DNA of 64,000 bases from positions 124,001 through 188,000 of the forward strand of contig NZ_JAGGQB010000002.1 in NCBI RefSeq assembly GCF_018613535.1, written 5' to 3'. Of the stretch, positions 1 through 8,398 are shown piece after piece. How positions within the stretch are numbered: the stretch's first letter is position 1; the number at the start of each line of letters is the position of its first letter. Made by a program: the position numbers and the translations under genes. Below the pieces are notes generated by a model. The model did not search any database and was not told where the DNA came from. It saw nothing but the letters and a program-made list of their open reading frames with translations. The stretch is from Bacillus sp. ISL-51. Lineage in GTDB: Bacteria > Bacillota > Bacilli > Bacillales > Bacillaceae.

Positions 1-1082
1 TCCGCTTTCAAAAGAAGCTTTTGCGCCTGCTGCAAGTCGAAGCTTTTTTCCGTGACACGCGGGGTCTTCGTTCGCCAGTCAGGGTCAAGGTTGCGGTCTT
101 TGACCACATGCAGCAGCTCAAGAAACAAATGCAGAAGGCTTTCATATTTCTCATATTCAAGCAGCTCTTCAATGTCTGCCATGATGCTGTTGGTTAAGTC
201 CGCATCAAACGGGCCGTTAAATGCGAGGTGCACGCCAAGCGAGTGAATGTTATTGTATTTGTCGCACATGTAGGCGATATTCGTCCGAATGTCATCAACG
301 GAAGCACAATTGCTCGGATGCTCCTGATGGACGCTCATGATATCGCGCCGCAGCTGAAAGGACAGCCCCGACTGGTGGAGCCTGATGCCGAGATCATAAT
401 CTTCAAATCCGTATCTGACGATGCCTTCATCAAACAGGCCGAGGTCTGCCACATGCTTTCTTTTGACGGACGAATTATTTGTGATGAAAAAACGCCACGG
501 CAGATGATAGCCCTTCAAATCATCTCCGTATTTTTCTAAAATGCTTTTGAGCACTTTAATAAAATCGGTATCTAAATCAAAGCACTTTTCAATAAAACTG
601 CCGTCTTGAATTTCGCATTCATCAAGAAGGGGCTCTTTATCGCCGGGCATCTCTTCATACAGCTCAGCGAGTTTTTCTTTATGCTCTTTTTCAAAACGGT
701 CATAATAAAAGCTGTAAATCCGTTTCCAGAACATACCGCACACGACAAGACCATCCTGATTTTCGTGCGCTTTGATATGCTTTGCCACCAAATCCTTTTC
801 GGCAAGCATGTCACTGTCATGGAAGATTAAAATGTCACCTCTGGCATTGCGGACCGCCTGATTGCGCCCGTATGCGATGCCTCTGTTTTCTTTAATTCTG
901 ACAAAGCTCAGCGGAAAATTCGCGCTGAATGATTCAAGCATAGATAAAGTACCGTCCTCTGAGCCGTTATCAGCCACAATGACTTCAAACGGCTCTGTGC
1001 ACTCCTGTTCATTTAGAGACAAAAGGCTGTTATAAAGCCTCTCCCTTGAATTATATGCGGGTACAATGATGCTTGCCTTCAC
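1..1082 (-). CDS. yfnE: Family 2 glycosyltransferase, YfnE-like (3' end outside window)
   Basis: The reading frame is open from a GTG at 1082 to the left edge, about 360 visible codons, so the C-terminus is missing. The start is preceded by AGGAAG at a suitable distance. The N-terminus reads KASIIVPAYNSRERL, followed by VIVADNGSEDGT and later DSDMLAEKDL, the nucleotide-binding beta strand and the Asp-x-Asp-type metal site of GT-A, family 2 glycosyltransferases. It lies 28 bp downstream of a second glycosyltransferase gene and in the same direction as the CDP-glucose genes, so it probably adds a sugar made by this operon. In B. subtilis the yfnHGFED genes are sporulation genes linked to spore-surface glycan (established knowledge). 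The acceptor cannot be read from sequence. Confidence 0.85.
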   Translation of the reverse strand, partial: MKASIIVPAYNSRERLYNSLLSLNEQECTEPFEVIVADNGSEDGTLSMLESFSANFPLSFVRIKENRGIAYGRNQAVRNARGDILIFHDSDMLAEKDLVAKHIKAHENQDGLVVCGMFWKRIYSFYYDRFEKEHKEKLAELYEEMPGDKEPLLDECEIQDGSFIEKCFDLDTDFIKVLKSILEKYGDDLKGYHLPWRFFITNNSSVKRKHVADLGLFDEGIVRYGFEDYDLGIRLHQSGLSFQLRRDIMSVHQEHPSNCASVDDIRTNIAYMCDKYNNIHSLGVHLAFNGPFDADLTNSIMADIEELLEYEKYESLLHLFLELLHVVKDRNLDPDWRTKTPRVTEKSFDLQQAQKLLLKA

Positions 1083-1110
1083 TTTTCGGTCACTTCCTGT
1101 ATATGATCTT

Positions 1111-2022
1111 TTATTTGTTATCATCCTCAGATGCAAACCCGTTGAAATCAGGACAAACAGCGCTGACCGTCTCAATCACATGCGGCAGAATGTCCTGATA
1201 AAGCTGATGGACGAAAGGCAGATCCGTCCGGGTCGTCTCATGAATCAGCCGAATGTCATCGGCGCTGACGATTCGATATCCGCTGAAATGATAAAAAATC
1301 AGCGGATGTCCGTCCTCCAGAACAAGACGCCCGTCCTTCCATGAAAATGTGTGTTTTCCATAATTCCAATGGCCGATATTCACACCGGGCGTTGTGATGT
1401 CACATACATTCGGAAACAGATCAGGCATATAATCCAAATAGCCTTGATCCCCGAATTTTCCTTCTCCCGGAGCGTTTTTGCATTCCTCAAGGCAGCGCTG
1501 TTTCCACCACTGAAGACAATCAGTTCCGGATTGATCGGTTTTGAAGCTGAGAAAACCGGAATTATACCGGCCTAAAAGACGCTGGAGCATGTCAATTTCC
1601 TGTTTTTCAAACGATGGGATGACGATATCGCCGCGTGACAGGAGCACCGAACAATCCGGCTGATTGTCAAAAATCGGATTAGGGTCGGCGAAGAAAAACA
1701 AATCGGCGTCAATATACGTGACACGCTCTAAATCAGGATGTCTGTCCACCACGGCTTCGAGGAATACCGGCTTCACCGTCCAGCAGTATTCGCTTTGGTC
1801 TCTCGTTTTTTTCAGTTCAAGAAGCTCCTTGTTTTCCAGCGCAGCTACCGGAATCAAGGTGACATTCTCCAGTTTCATCGCTTTCAGCACCTGATAGGTG
1901 TCATCGTCCATACATAACGTAAAAACGGAGGCGTCCGCCTGAACCTCTTTCAATGAGCCGAATAAAGCGATGGCCTGATACAGCCTTCCTTTTGATAAAA
2001 CAGTGCAATATGCGCTTGTCAC
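1111..2022 (-). CDS. yfnF: Glycosyltransferase YfnF
   Basis: A 303-residue protein starting at GTG 2022, with GAGGTGAG eight bases upstream. It contains TYIDADLFFFADP near residues 105-117, a D-x-D metal/nucleotide-sugar site, followed by a conserved FYHFSGYR block near the C-terminus. This pattern fits GT-A fold transferases that use nucleotide sugars. It is not a family 2 enzyme like its downstream neighbour, so the two probably act at different steps. It sits 24 bp after yfnG in the same operon as the CDP-glucose pathway genes, suggesting it uses the sugar made there. Spore-crust glycan assembly is the likely role by analogy with B. subtilis. The donor and acceptor are inferred. Confidence 0.85.
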   Translation of the reverse strand: MTSAYCTVLSKGRLYQAIALFGSLKEVQADASVFTLCMDDDTYQVLKAMKLENVTLIPVAALENKELLELKKTRDQSEYCWTVKPVFLEAVVDRHPDLERVTYIDADLFFFADPNPIFDNQPDCSVLLSRGDIVIPSFEKQEIDMLQRLLGRYNSGFLSFKTDQSGTDCLQWWKQRCLEECKNAPGEGKFGDQGYLDYMPDLFPNVCDITTPGVNIGHWNYGKHTFSWKDGRLVLEDGHPLIFYHFSGYRIVSADDIRLIHETTRTDLPFVHQLYQDILPHVIETVSAVCPDFNGFASEDDNK

Positions 2023-2046
2023 GTCTTTTTCTCACCTCTATGTCAG

Positions 2047-3015
2047 TTACTTTTGAAAAAATGCTTTATACCACTCGATCGTTTTTTCAAGCCCTTCATC
2101 AATGGTGTGCGCAGGCGTCCAGTTCAGAAGCTTCCTCGCTTTTTCCGCTGATAAATATTGATGCTTGATTTCGTGGCTTCCTTGGTTAAGCACCTTCGGC
2201 TTAAGGTCACTGTCCATGGTCTTTAGGATTTTTTCCACCAGCTCCAGCACCGTCAGCTGAATTTCATTGCTGAAGTTGAACGCTTCTCCCGCCAGACCTA
2301 GCTCCTCCATTTTTTCAGCGAGCAGGAGGTATGCCTGCACCGCATCCTCGATGTAAAAATAATCACGGATAAACGTGCCGTCGCTGCGGATTTCCGGTGC
2401 TTCTCCGTTCAGCACGAGCCGGATCGTCTGCGGGATAATCCGGTTAAAGTTCAAATCACCGCCGCCGTACAGATTGCCGCAGCGCGTGATGCAGACCGGA
2501 AGGCCGTACGTATTAAAATATGTGTGGCTTAACAGATCGGCACAGCTTTTTGATACGTCATACGGATGCTTTCCTTGAAGCGGCATGTTTTCATCGTACG
2601 GCAGATTCGGCTGATCGCCATACGCCTTATCACTGGAAGCAACGATGACCCGCTTGATGAGCGGATGCTTGCGGCACGCTTCGAGGACGTTCCATGTGCC
2701 GAGAATGTTGGCTTCAAATGTGGAGATCGGATTCCGGTTCGCGACACCGACGATTGCCTGGGCTGCAAGGTGAAATACCGTGTCAATCTCGTACTCCCCA
2801 AGCGCCCGTTCAATCACATCCAAATCTTCAAGAGCGCCCTGGACGATGTTCATTTGCTTCACTTGCTCTCCCTGATAAAGATTCGACTTCGGCACCGCGT
2901 CACGGACAAGCCCGGTGACATTGGCTCCCTGGTCAATCAGCTCCTTTACCAGATAGCTTCCCAGCAGACCTGTACAACCCGTCACAAACACATTTTTATT
3001 TTTCCAAAAACTCAA
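2047..3015 (-). CDS. yfnG: CDP-glucose 4,6-dehydratase-like SDR enzyme YfnG
   Basis: An extended short-chain dehydrogenase of 322 residues. The N-terminus has the NAD-binding motif [11 protein letters not shown] (about residues 13-23), and the catalytic Tyr-x-x-x-Lys appears as YDVSK (about 150), followed by [10 protein letters not shown]. These features place it with RmlB/RfbG-type nucleotide-sugar 4,6-dehydratases. The gene directly upstream encodes a glucose-1-phosphate cytidylyltransferase, so CDP-glucose is the probable substrate and CDP-4-keto-6-deoxyglucose the product. The start is a TTG at 3015 with GGTGAT just upstream, six bases after the yfnH stop codon, consistent with translational coupling. 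Confidence 0.9.
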   Translation of the reverse strand: MSFWKNKNVFVTGCTGLLGSYLVKELIDQGANVTGLVRDAVPKSNLYQGEQVKQMNIVQGALEDLDVIERALGEYEIDTVFHLAAQAIVGVANRNPISTFEANILGTWNVLEACRKHPLIKRVIVASSDKAYGDQPNLPYDENMPLQGKHPYDVSKSCADLLSHTYFNTYGLPVCITRCGNLYGGGDLNFNRIIPQTIRLVLNGEAPEIRSDGTFIRDYFYIEDAVQAYLLLAEKMEELGLAGEAFNFSNEIQLTVLELVEKILKTMDSDLKPKVLNQGSHEIKHQYLSAEKARKLLNWTPAHTIDEGLEKTIEWYKAFFQK

Positions 3016-3021
3016 ATTTGA

Positions 3022-3786
3022 TCACCATACCTTCCATACATGTTGTCCTTGATCCCACATCTTGTTGACCTCGAGCAGATTTTTATACGTATCGATCGCC
3101 GTCCAGAACCCATAATGCCTGTATACCGCCAGTTCTCCGTCCTCAGCCAGCTTTTGCAGCGGTTCTTCTTCAAACATAACATCCCGGTCCTCAGGCAAAT
3201 AATCGAATACTTTCGGGCTCAGCACGAAGAAGCCGCCATTGATGATGCCGTCGCTTGAGGTTTTTTCAGAAAAGCTTTTCGCCATTCCGTCCTCCACTGT
3301 CAGCGTTCCGAATTGTGAGTTTTTTTCAATGCCGGTGACTGTGGCGGCAGCCCCTTTTGATTGATGATAGCTGATTAAATGAAACAGGTTGATGTTCGCC
3401 AGTCCGTCTCCGTACGTCATCAGAAAGGTTTCATCACCAATGACTTCCTTCGCCTGCAACAGCCGCCCCGCCGTCTGCGTAAGTTCACCCGTTTCTAAAA
3501 AGGTGATTTTCCACGGCTCAGACTCTCCCAATATCCGTACTTCACCGGTAGAGCTGTCCAGCGTCATACTGTGGTTTTTCCAATCATAGTCTAAGAAGTA
3601 TTCCTTGATGAGCTCTCCTTTGAAGCCAAGAAGCAGGATAAATTCGTTTACGCCATAGTATTGATAGAGTTTCATGATATGCCATAGAATCGGTTTTCCG
3701 CCTATCATGGCGAGCGGTTTAGGACGTTCATTGGTGATTTCGCTCATTCTCGTTCCTTTTCCGCCGCAGAGAATGACTGCTTTCAT
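3022..3786 (-). CDS. yfnH: Glucose-1-phosphate cytidylyltransferase YfnH
   Basis: A 254-residue nucleotidyltransferase. The N-terminus MKAVILCGGKGTRM is the signature nucleotide-binding loop, followed by RPKPLAMIGGKPILWHIM and the MTYGDGLANI metal site; the FWTAIDTYKNL tail is typical of RfbF-type enzymes. The expected reaction is glucose-1-phosphate plus CTP to CDP-glucose, supplying yfnG and the two glycosyltransferases downstream. It is the first gene of the operon, with the start at ATG 3786 preceded by AGAGGGGTAGAG. In B. subtilis this operon is expressed late in sporulation in the mother cell; I could not find a convincing sigma-K promoter here. Confidence 0.93.
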   Translation of the reverse strand: MKAVILCGGKGTRMSEITNERPKPLAMIGGKPILWHIMKLYQYYGVNEFILLLGFKGELIKEYFLDYDWKNHSMTLDSSTGEVRILGESEPWKITFLETGELTQTAGRLLQAKEVIGDETFLMTYGDGLANINLFHLISYHQSKGAAATVTGIEKNSQFGTLTVEDGMAKSFSEKTSSDGIINGGFFVLSPKVFDYLPEDRDVMFEEEPLQKLAEDGELAVYRHYGFWTAIDTYKNLLEVNKMWDQGQHVWKVW

Positions 3787-3961
3787 CTCTACCCCTCTTC
3801 TCTATGAATATTGAAATCGAAACCGCTCATGTCAGAGAAACCCACTCGATAATTTGTCCGATTCTCTATCACCGGTTTCAAAATCTACTGTAAGATATGA
3901 GAGATTGGCACCCTTTGTGATCAAAAGCTGCCTCTTTTTTCAGAATGATCAAGATACACAC

Positions 3962-4000
3962 AAAAAAAGAGCCTGACGGGAATATGTCCCGTCAGGCTCT
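3962..4000 (-). terminator. Rho-independent terminator of yfnI
   Basis: Perfect 13-bp arms (3968-3980 and 3988-4000) around a 7-base loop, followed on the minus strand by a run of seven T. It lies seven bases after the yfnI stop codon. Confidence 0.93.
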
Positions 4001-4006
4001 TTCTGT

Positions 4007-5935
4007 TTATTTATTGTCTTCGTTGAGCTTTTCTTTGCCGTAATGATATTTGGACGGATCAACCGGCGTAAAGTCACTCAATTTGTGGAATCTGAGCAAG
4101 TCTTTGTACATGACGCTGTCTGACAGTTTCAGCTGCTCTGTCACTCTTGCTTTCAGGTTCTTCGTTTCTTGGTTGCCTTTTAGTTCTTTTCCTGTCTTCG
4201 TATCGTAAACGACGTTAGAAATTGATGTGTATTTCGGTGTAATGTAATCTCCATTTCGGAATGTGACCGTATCATCATGGTCTTTCGAGAAGAGGTCCGT
4301 ACCGAAATTAATATATTTCTTAGAGTCAATGCCTTCAAGGTGAAGGATTGTCGGCATAACGTCCATTTCACCGCCGAACGTATGGTTCACTCCGCCTTTT
4401 TTGCCAGGAATGTGAATCATCAACGGCACGCGCTGGTTTTGAGCGTTTTGATAAGGCGTAATCTCTTTGCCGAGAATCTCCTTCATCGCGCGGTTATGGT
4501 TTTCAGAGATTCCGTAGTGGTCTCCGTACAGCATAACGACAGAGTTATCATATAAACCTGATGCTTTTAATTCTTTAAAGAATTCTTCAAGCGCTTCGTC
4601 AAGATAACGGGCGGTTTGGAAATAGTCATCAACCGTCGCGTCTCCGGTCGTCGCTTTTGCGATCGTTGCGTCTTTTTGATCAAGCGTGAACGGATAATGG
4701 TTCGTCAGCGTGAGTAAGTGCGCATAGAATGGCTGTTTCAGCGATTGAAGCTTAGGAATAGATTCTTTAAAAAATGGTTTATCCTTAAGTCCCATATTCA
4801 CAAGGTTGTCGTCAGACATATCGTATGTGCTGGCGTCAAAGAATTTATCATAGCCGATATGTTTGTAAATCTGGTCACGGTTCCAGAAGGATTTGTAGTC
4901 GCCATGCATGACGGCGCTTGTATACCCTTCACTTTGGTCCAGAATGGCAGGCAGTGATTGATACGTATTTTCTCCTTTTGTCACGAAGGCTGATCCTTCA
5001 GGCAGACCGAAAAGACTGTTATCCATCATCAGCTCGGCATCAGATGTTTTCCCTTGGCCTGTTTGGTGGAAAAAGTTATCAAAGTACGTCATGTTATCTC
5101 CGCCGCGGGCGAGTTTATTCAAGAACGGCGTGACTTCTTTCCCGTTCAGCTTGTAGTTGATCAGGAACGACTGGAAGCTTTCTAAGTGAATCTTAATAAT
5201 ATTTTTGCCTTTGGCCTTGCCGAAATACTCGGCGTTTGGTTTTGCGTAATGCGACGATGTGTAGTTCTCAACGCTCGTCAGGTCATCACTGCTGGCGTAT
5301 GCCCGCTGTGTTTCCGTCTGCGCTGTCTGCACGCCGTCATAAATCGTGTAATTATACAGGCCTAAATACTTCACAATGTAGTTGCGGTCAAATGTTCTTG
5401 TTAACAGCTCGGGACGGTCTTCTTCGGCAATCGATAAGTTAATGAAGAACAAAATAATTCCCGTAACGATGATTAACGATGTATACCGTTTTTTCAGCTT
5501 AAATTCTTTCAGTTCACGTCTCCACGCCAAGAGTGCGATTAAGATAATGATATCAACAAAGTATAAAATATCATGGCCGGACATAATGCTGAAAATGCCG
5601 TCTCCCATATTTCCGACATTGCCTGATTGCTTCAAGTTCGGGAATGTCAAGAAATCGTCAAAGAAACGATAGAATAGAATGTTTGCATACAAAATAAACG
5701 TCATGATGAAATCGATGACCACCATGATAATCGCTGATTTGCGGCCTTTCGCAAATAATGCCAGTCCTAAAAAGAAAATGGCGCTTGAGAACGGGTTAAT
5801 CACAAGCAGAAACTGCTGTGTCGGACCCTTTACCCCAAGGTTGAATTCAGCATGATAGGCTAAATACGTTTTGGCCCAAAACAAAATAATAGCCAGTACA
5901 AAAAAACTAAGTCTGTAAGAAAATAATTTCTTCAT
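4007..5935 (-). CDS. yfnI: Lipoteichoic acid synthase-type glycerolphosphate transferase YfnI (LtaSA)
   Basis: A 642-residue membrane enzyme: an N-terminal block of about five transmembrane segments (residues 1-165) and an extracellular sulfatase-fold domain. The catalytic threonine is in TGQGKTSDAE near residue 297, and metal-site motifs such as VMLYGDHYGISENHNR follow. An AYA-SSDD sequence after the membrane block resembles the signal-peptidase site at which LtaS enzymes release their catalytic domain. The expected role is to polymerise glycerolphosphate from phosphatidylglycerol onto the lipoteichoic acid chain. The start at ATG 5935 (MKKLFSYRL) has GAGG upstream and matches family length; an in-frame start eight codons earlier is less likely. 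B. subtilis yfnI is sigma-M controlled, but no full sigma-M promoter is evident here. Confidence 0.94.
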   Translation of the reverse strand: MKKLFSYRLSFFVLAIILFWAKTYLAYHAEFNLGVKGPTQQFLLVINPFSSAIFFLGLALFAKGRKSAIIMVVIDFIMTFILYANILFYRFFDDFLTFPNLKQSGNVGNMGDGIFSIMSGHDILYFVDIIILIALLAWRRELKEFKLKKRYTSLIIVTGIILFFINLSIAEEDRPELLTRTFDRNYIVKYLGLYNYTIYDGVQTAQTETQRAYASSDDLTSVENYTSSHYAKPNAEYFGKAKGKNIIKIHLESFQSFLINYKLNGKEVTPFLNKLARGGDNMTYFDNFFHQTGQGKTSDAELMMDNSLFGLPEGSAFVTKGENTYQSLPAILDQSEGYTSAVMHGDYKSFWNRDQIYKHIGYDKFFDASTYDMSDDNLVNMGLKDKPFFKESIPKLQSLKQPFYAHLLTLTNHYPFTLDQKDATIAKATTGDATVDDYFQTARYLDEALEEFFKELKASGLYDNSVVMLYGDHYGISENHNRAMKEILGKEITPYQNAQNQRVPLMIHIPGKKGGVNHTFGGEMDVMPTILHLEGIDSKKYINFGTDLFSKDHDDTVTFRNGDYITPKYTSISNVVYDTKTGKELKGNQETKNLKARVTEQLKLSDSVMYKDLLRFHKLSDFTPVDPSKYHYGKEKLNEDNK

Positions 5936-6165
5936 GGCAACCTCTACTTTCCTAAACACTTTAAATCTGTATTCTTACTTTTTGTTTCAATTCCTGCTTT
6001 CCGTGCAAAATGAAAGCATCACACAGCCCCATAAACACACCATTTAAAAAAACGATATATTTATCATTCGTGTCATGCCCTTTGAACATCTATCCCGCCA
6101 GCCATTAGACGCAAGATATCCGCTCTTCGTTTCACATTTTTTTCTGTCATAAAAAGATACCTGTG

Positions 6166-6180
6166 TCAGACCCGGTCTGA
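6166..6180. repeat. Perfect palindrome, possible operator
   Basis: TCAGACCCGGTCTGA is a perfect 7-1-7 inverted repeat. It is not followed by a T-run on either strand, so it is not a terminator. Its form is typical of a site for a dimeric TetR- or MarR-type repressor. No regulator gene is adjacent, so the cognate protein is unknown. Confidence 0.45.
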
Positions 6181-6320
6181 AAAAGAATAGATACCGAATA
6201 TAAGAATAACACAAACTGCTAAAAAACGAAAAATGAATATAGAAGACGGCCGCCTATTGGCGGGCTGAAGTTATTGTATGCACGGGGATGTAAAAATATA
6301 AATATTTTTTTGATTGATAC

Positions 6321-6347
6321 AAAAAAGGACTGGATGTTTCCAGTCCT
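6321..6347 (-). terminator. Orphan terminator facing left
   Basis: Nine-base arms AGGACTGGA/TCCAGTCCT around a TGTT loop, with six T following on the minus strand. No intact leftward gene ends here, so it probably belonged to a gene lost when the neighbouring cassette arrived. It resembles in design the cypD terminator at 9313-9335. Confidence 0.75.
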
Positions 6348-6527
6348 GGAAGCTGTCGGTCCTATCGATGACATGGTACACATACACCATTTTCTGCAAC
6401 TGCAAGAATTATTCACAATTTGCGGAGTTTAAAACGTTTCAAGTTAGCACCCAAAGGATATTGGCGCCAAGGGCACCGCCTTCGCTCCCGAGATTCAAAT
6501 AGTGGCGTCTGCCCCGACTAAAACAAC

Positions 6528-6556
6528 TTTACAAATAAATGGAATTAGAATATACT
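6528..6556 (+). promoter_or_regulatory. Sigma-A promoter of the ABC cassette
   Basis: TTTACA (6528-6533), a 17-base spacer and TATACT (6551-6556). Transcription would begin near 6563, with a clear AAGGAG ribosome binding site at 6580-6585 and ATG at 6595. Confidence 0.75.
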
Positions 6557-6565
6557 CTGTTTCAC

Positions 6566-6575
6566 AAAGTACTTT
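6566..6575. promoter_or_regulatory. Palindrome at the transcription start, candidate operator
   Basis: AAAGTACTTT is a perfect 10-bp palindrome lying a few bases after the predicted start of transcription. The cassette encodes its own winged-helix regulator, so autoregulation through this site is plausible. This is inferred only from position and symmetry. Confidence 0.4.
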
Positions 6576-6594
6576 TCGAAAAGGAGCGTATCTT

Positions 6595-7188
6595 ATGAGG
6601 AATCAGAATCTTCTTAAATCAGAGATAGCCGAAAACCTATCTCACATCAAGGTCTTGACGAACTACAAGACTGAGTACTCAAGACAAACCAGTCCGTATT
6701 TCATTATTTGGGGCTGTATATGGATTATTGCGTATTCCGTTTCTTTATTTAAGGTACCTTCTGTGGTCCTCGCTTGTGTCTGGCTTGTACTGGCAGTACT
6801 AGGTTGGATACTAACTTTGAAGACATACCTCAAGCAGAAACAATCTGATCCCATGCCCACTTTCTTAAAGAATCAATTAAAATGTGCATGGTTTGGATTC
6901 ATCTTAATGGTATCCATTTTTGTTTTTCTGATTTTAATGGAATTATTGCCCCGAACAGGAGAATTTCTATCGTTTTTAATTGTTTTAATGGTGTCCATTA
7001 TGTACATATTCTTGGGCATCGTTTTAACAAAAGAGATTTTTGTTATGGGATTTTGGCTGAGTATACTCGGTATGCTTACATTCTGCTTATTTCCTGATGC
7101 AATGAATATTGTTTTTGCATTTATTGGAGGAGGCAGCCTATTACTTACAGGAATGATTTTGAAAAGAAAAGGGCAAGGAAATGAGTAA
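6595..7188 (+). CDS. Polytopic membrane protein of unknown function
   Basis: A 197-residue protein that I do not recognise. A short polar N-terminus (about 40 residues) is followed by roughly six hydrophobic segments, including FIIWGCIWIIAYSVSLF, VLACVWLVLAVLGWIL, FGFILMVSIFVFLIL and a C-terminal FIGGGSLLLTG segment. The start at ATG 6595 has AAGGAG ten bases upstream; the frame stays open further upstream but without a ribosome binding site. Its stop overlaps the start of the regulator gene by 8 bases, so the two are translationally coupled. It is probably a sensor or accessory subunit of the ABC exporter two genes downstream. The cassette is more AT-rich than its flanks. Confidence 0.8.
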   Translation: MRNQNLLKSEIAENLSHIKVLTNYKTEYSRQTSPYFIIWGCIWIIAYSVSLFKVPSVVLACVWLVLAVLGWILTLKTYLKQKQSDPMPTFLKNQLKCAWFGFILMVSIFVFLILMELLPRTGEFLSFLIVLMVSIMYIFLGIVLTKEIFVMGFWLSILGMLTFCLFPDAMNIVFAFIGGGSLLLTGMILKRKGQGNE

Positions 7189-7474
7189 TGTTAACAATAT
7201 CAATGATTTAATACATGCCAAAGTACGGTTGGGAATTATGAGTTTATTGATGACTTATGATAAATGTGATTTTACTTTCCTGAAAAAGTCATTAAACATC
7301 ACAGATGGGAATTTAGGTTCACATCTGAAGAAGTTAGAAGATGCAGCCTATATAGAACTAACCAAGAAGTTCGTATCCAAAAAGCCTAAGACTATTGTTC
7401 AGATTACGAAAGAAGGGAAAGAAGCCTACAAGGAGTACATCAATACAATTGAATCGATATTTAACAATAAATAA
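7181..7474 (+). CDS. Winged-helix transcriptional regulator (HTH_34/MarR-like)
   Basis: A 97-residue single-domain DNA-binding protein. Residues 10-80 form the winged helix: LGIMSLLMTYDKCDFTFLKK, then ITDGNLGSHLKKLEDAAYI (recognition helix) and a wing with KPKTIVQITKEG. This matches the small HTH_34-type family often encoded beside ABC exporters or small membrane proteins. It has no ligand-binding domain, so it may respond through the membrane protein it overlaps. AGGAA precedes the ATG. The likely target is the cassette promoter at 6528. Confidence 0.88.
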   Translation: MSNVNNINDLIHAKVRLGIMSLLMTYDKCDFTFLKKSLNITDGNLGSHLKKLEDAAYIELTKKFVSKKPKTIVQITKEGKEAYKEYINTIESIFNNK

Positions 7475-7493
7475 CATAGAAGGAATGGTGTAA

Positions 7494-8384
7494 ATGCTGC
7501 AAATTGAACATATCAGTAAGCGCTATGGCACGACTTTGGCTTTGGACAATGTTGCATTGACAATCCCGAAAGGAGTCTGCTATGGACTTATTGGACCGAA
7601 CGGATCCGGCAAATCAACCTTAATCAAGATCATCTCGCGCATCATCCGGAAATATGACGGTAAGATTGAATTTGTCGGCAATGAAAATGGCAGACTAGGT
7701 TATGTTCCACAGGATATCAGCCTTGAAGAAAAATTAACAGCAAAGACAAACATGGAATTTTTCGGGAAGATACATGGGCTGAATGGCTCTAAACTAAAGC
7801 AAACAACAAAAAAACTGTTAGAAGATATCGGGTTGTTAGAAAGGGCAAATGATGTTGTGGAGAACTTTTCTGGAGGAATAAAGCGTCGTTTAAATATCGG
7901 GTGTGCACTAATGCACGACCCAGACTTAATCATTCTAGATGAGCCGACCGTAGGTGTGGATCCGCAATCACGCCGTTACATTTTTAAAATGGTAAATCGA
8001 CTCAAAAAAGCTGGTAAAACCATTATTTATGTGAGTCATTACATGGAAGAGATTGAAACTCTTTGTGACTATGTAGCTTTTATCGACAGAGGGCAAATTA
8101 TTGATGAAGGAGAAATAAATGAACTGCTTAAACGACATGAAGAATCATCTATCATGTTTAACTCCTCATTGTCTCATGAATTAATAAAGAGCCATGGTTT
8201 CGAGTTCTCAGTCGTTAATTCAGGCCTGATAATAAAAACTAAAGAACCTTTAGAAACCATGGAGCGCTTAATTAGAATTAGTAAGGAAAATAATATTGTG
8301 CCTCATCAGTTGTTCTTATATAAGCCAAAATTAGAAGATGTATTCTTTAAACTTACTGGTACTGATTTACGTGATGAAGAATAA
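7494..8384 (+). CDS. ABC transporter ATP-binding protein
   Basis: A 296-residue ABC ATPase. Walker A is GPNGSGKS (about 34-41), the Q-loop region is GYVPQD, the signature is FSGGIKRR, Walker B is LIILDEP and the switch histidine is in YVSHYMEEIE. The C-terminal 80 residues form the extension seen in drug- and bacteriocin-type ABC-2 exporters (CcmA-like). With the permease 14 bp downstream it would form a homodimeric or heteromeric exporter. AAGGAATGGTG precedes the ATG. The substrate is unknown; antibiotic or peptide self-protection is the commonest role for such cassettes. Confidence 0.93.
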   Translation: MLQIEHISKRYGTTLALDNVALTIPKGVCYGLIGPNGSGKSTLIKIISRIIRKYDGKIEFVGNENGRLGYVPQDISLEEKLTAKTNMEFFGKIHGLNGSKLKQTTKKLLEDIGLLERANDVVENFSGGIKRRLNIGCALMHDPDLIILDEPTVGVDPQSRRYIFKMVNRLKKAGKTIIYVSHYMEEIETLCDYVAFIDRGQIIDEGEINELLKRHEESSIMFNSSLSHELIKSHGFEFSVVNSGLIIKTKEPLETMERLIRISKENNIVPHQLFLYKPKLEDVFFKLTGTDLRDEE

Positions 8385-8398
8385 AGGGGGAATTTATA

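Larger units (their letters stand above)
5936..6527. other. Non-coding stretch between yfnI and the ABC cassette
   Basis: About 590 bp without a convincing gene. It holds a perfect 15-bp palindrome (6166-6180) and an orphan minus-strand terminator (6321-6347). Immediately upstream of that terminator, on the minus strand, is a 15-codon open tail ending in VCVPCHR and a TAG stop near 6353; an in-frame TGA lies two codons further upstream. The tail plus terminator look like the 3' stub of a deleted leftward gene, and 6400-6520 is an unassigned, more GC-rich scrap ending at the cassette promoter. The stub reading is inference. Confidence 0.5.

Noticed and set aside
3787..3860. CATAGAGAA before yfnH as a sigma-K -10 element
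   Set aside because: The matching AC of the -35 region is about 24 bases away where 16-17 is needed, and the element is too near the start codon.
5936..6060. TGAAAC upstream of yfnI as a sigma-M promoter
   Set aside because: The -35 sequence is present but no CGTC-like -10 element occurs 16-17 bases downstream, so I did not call a promoter.
6219..6416. Leftward 65-codon frame reading through the hairpin at 6321-6347
   Set aside because: The frame passes through a clear terminator, has odd composition and no ribosome binding site.
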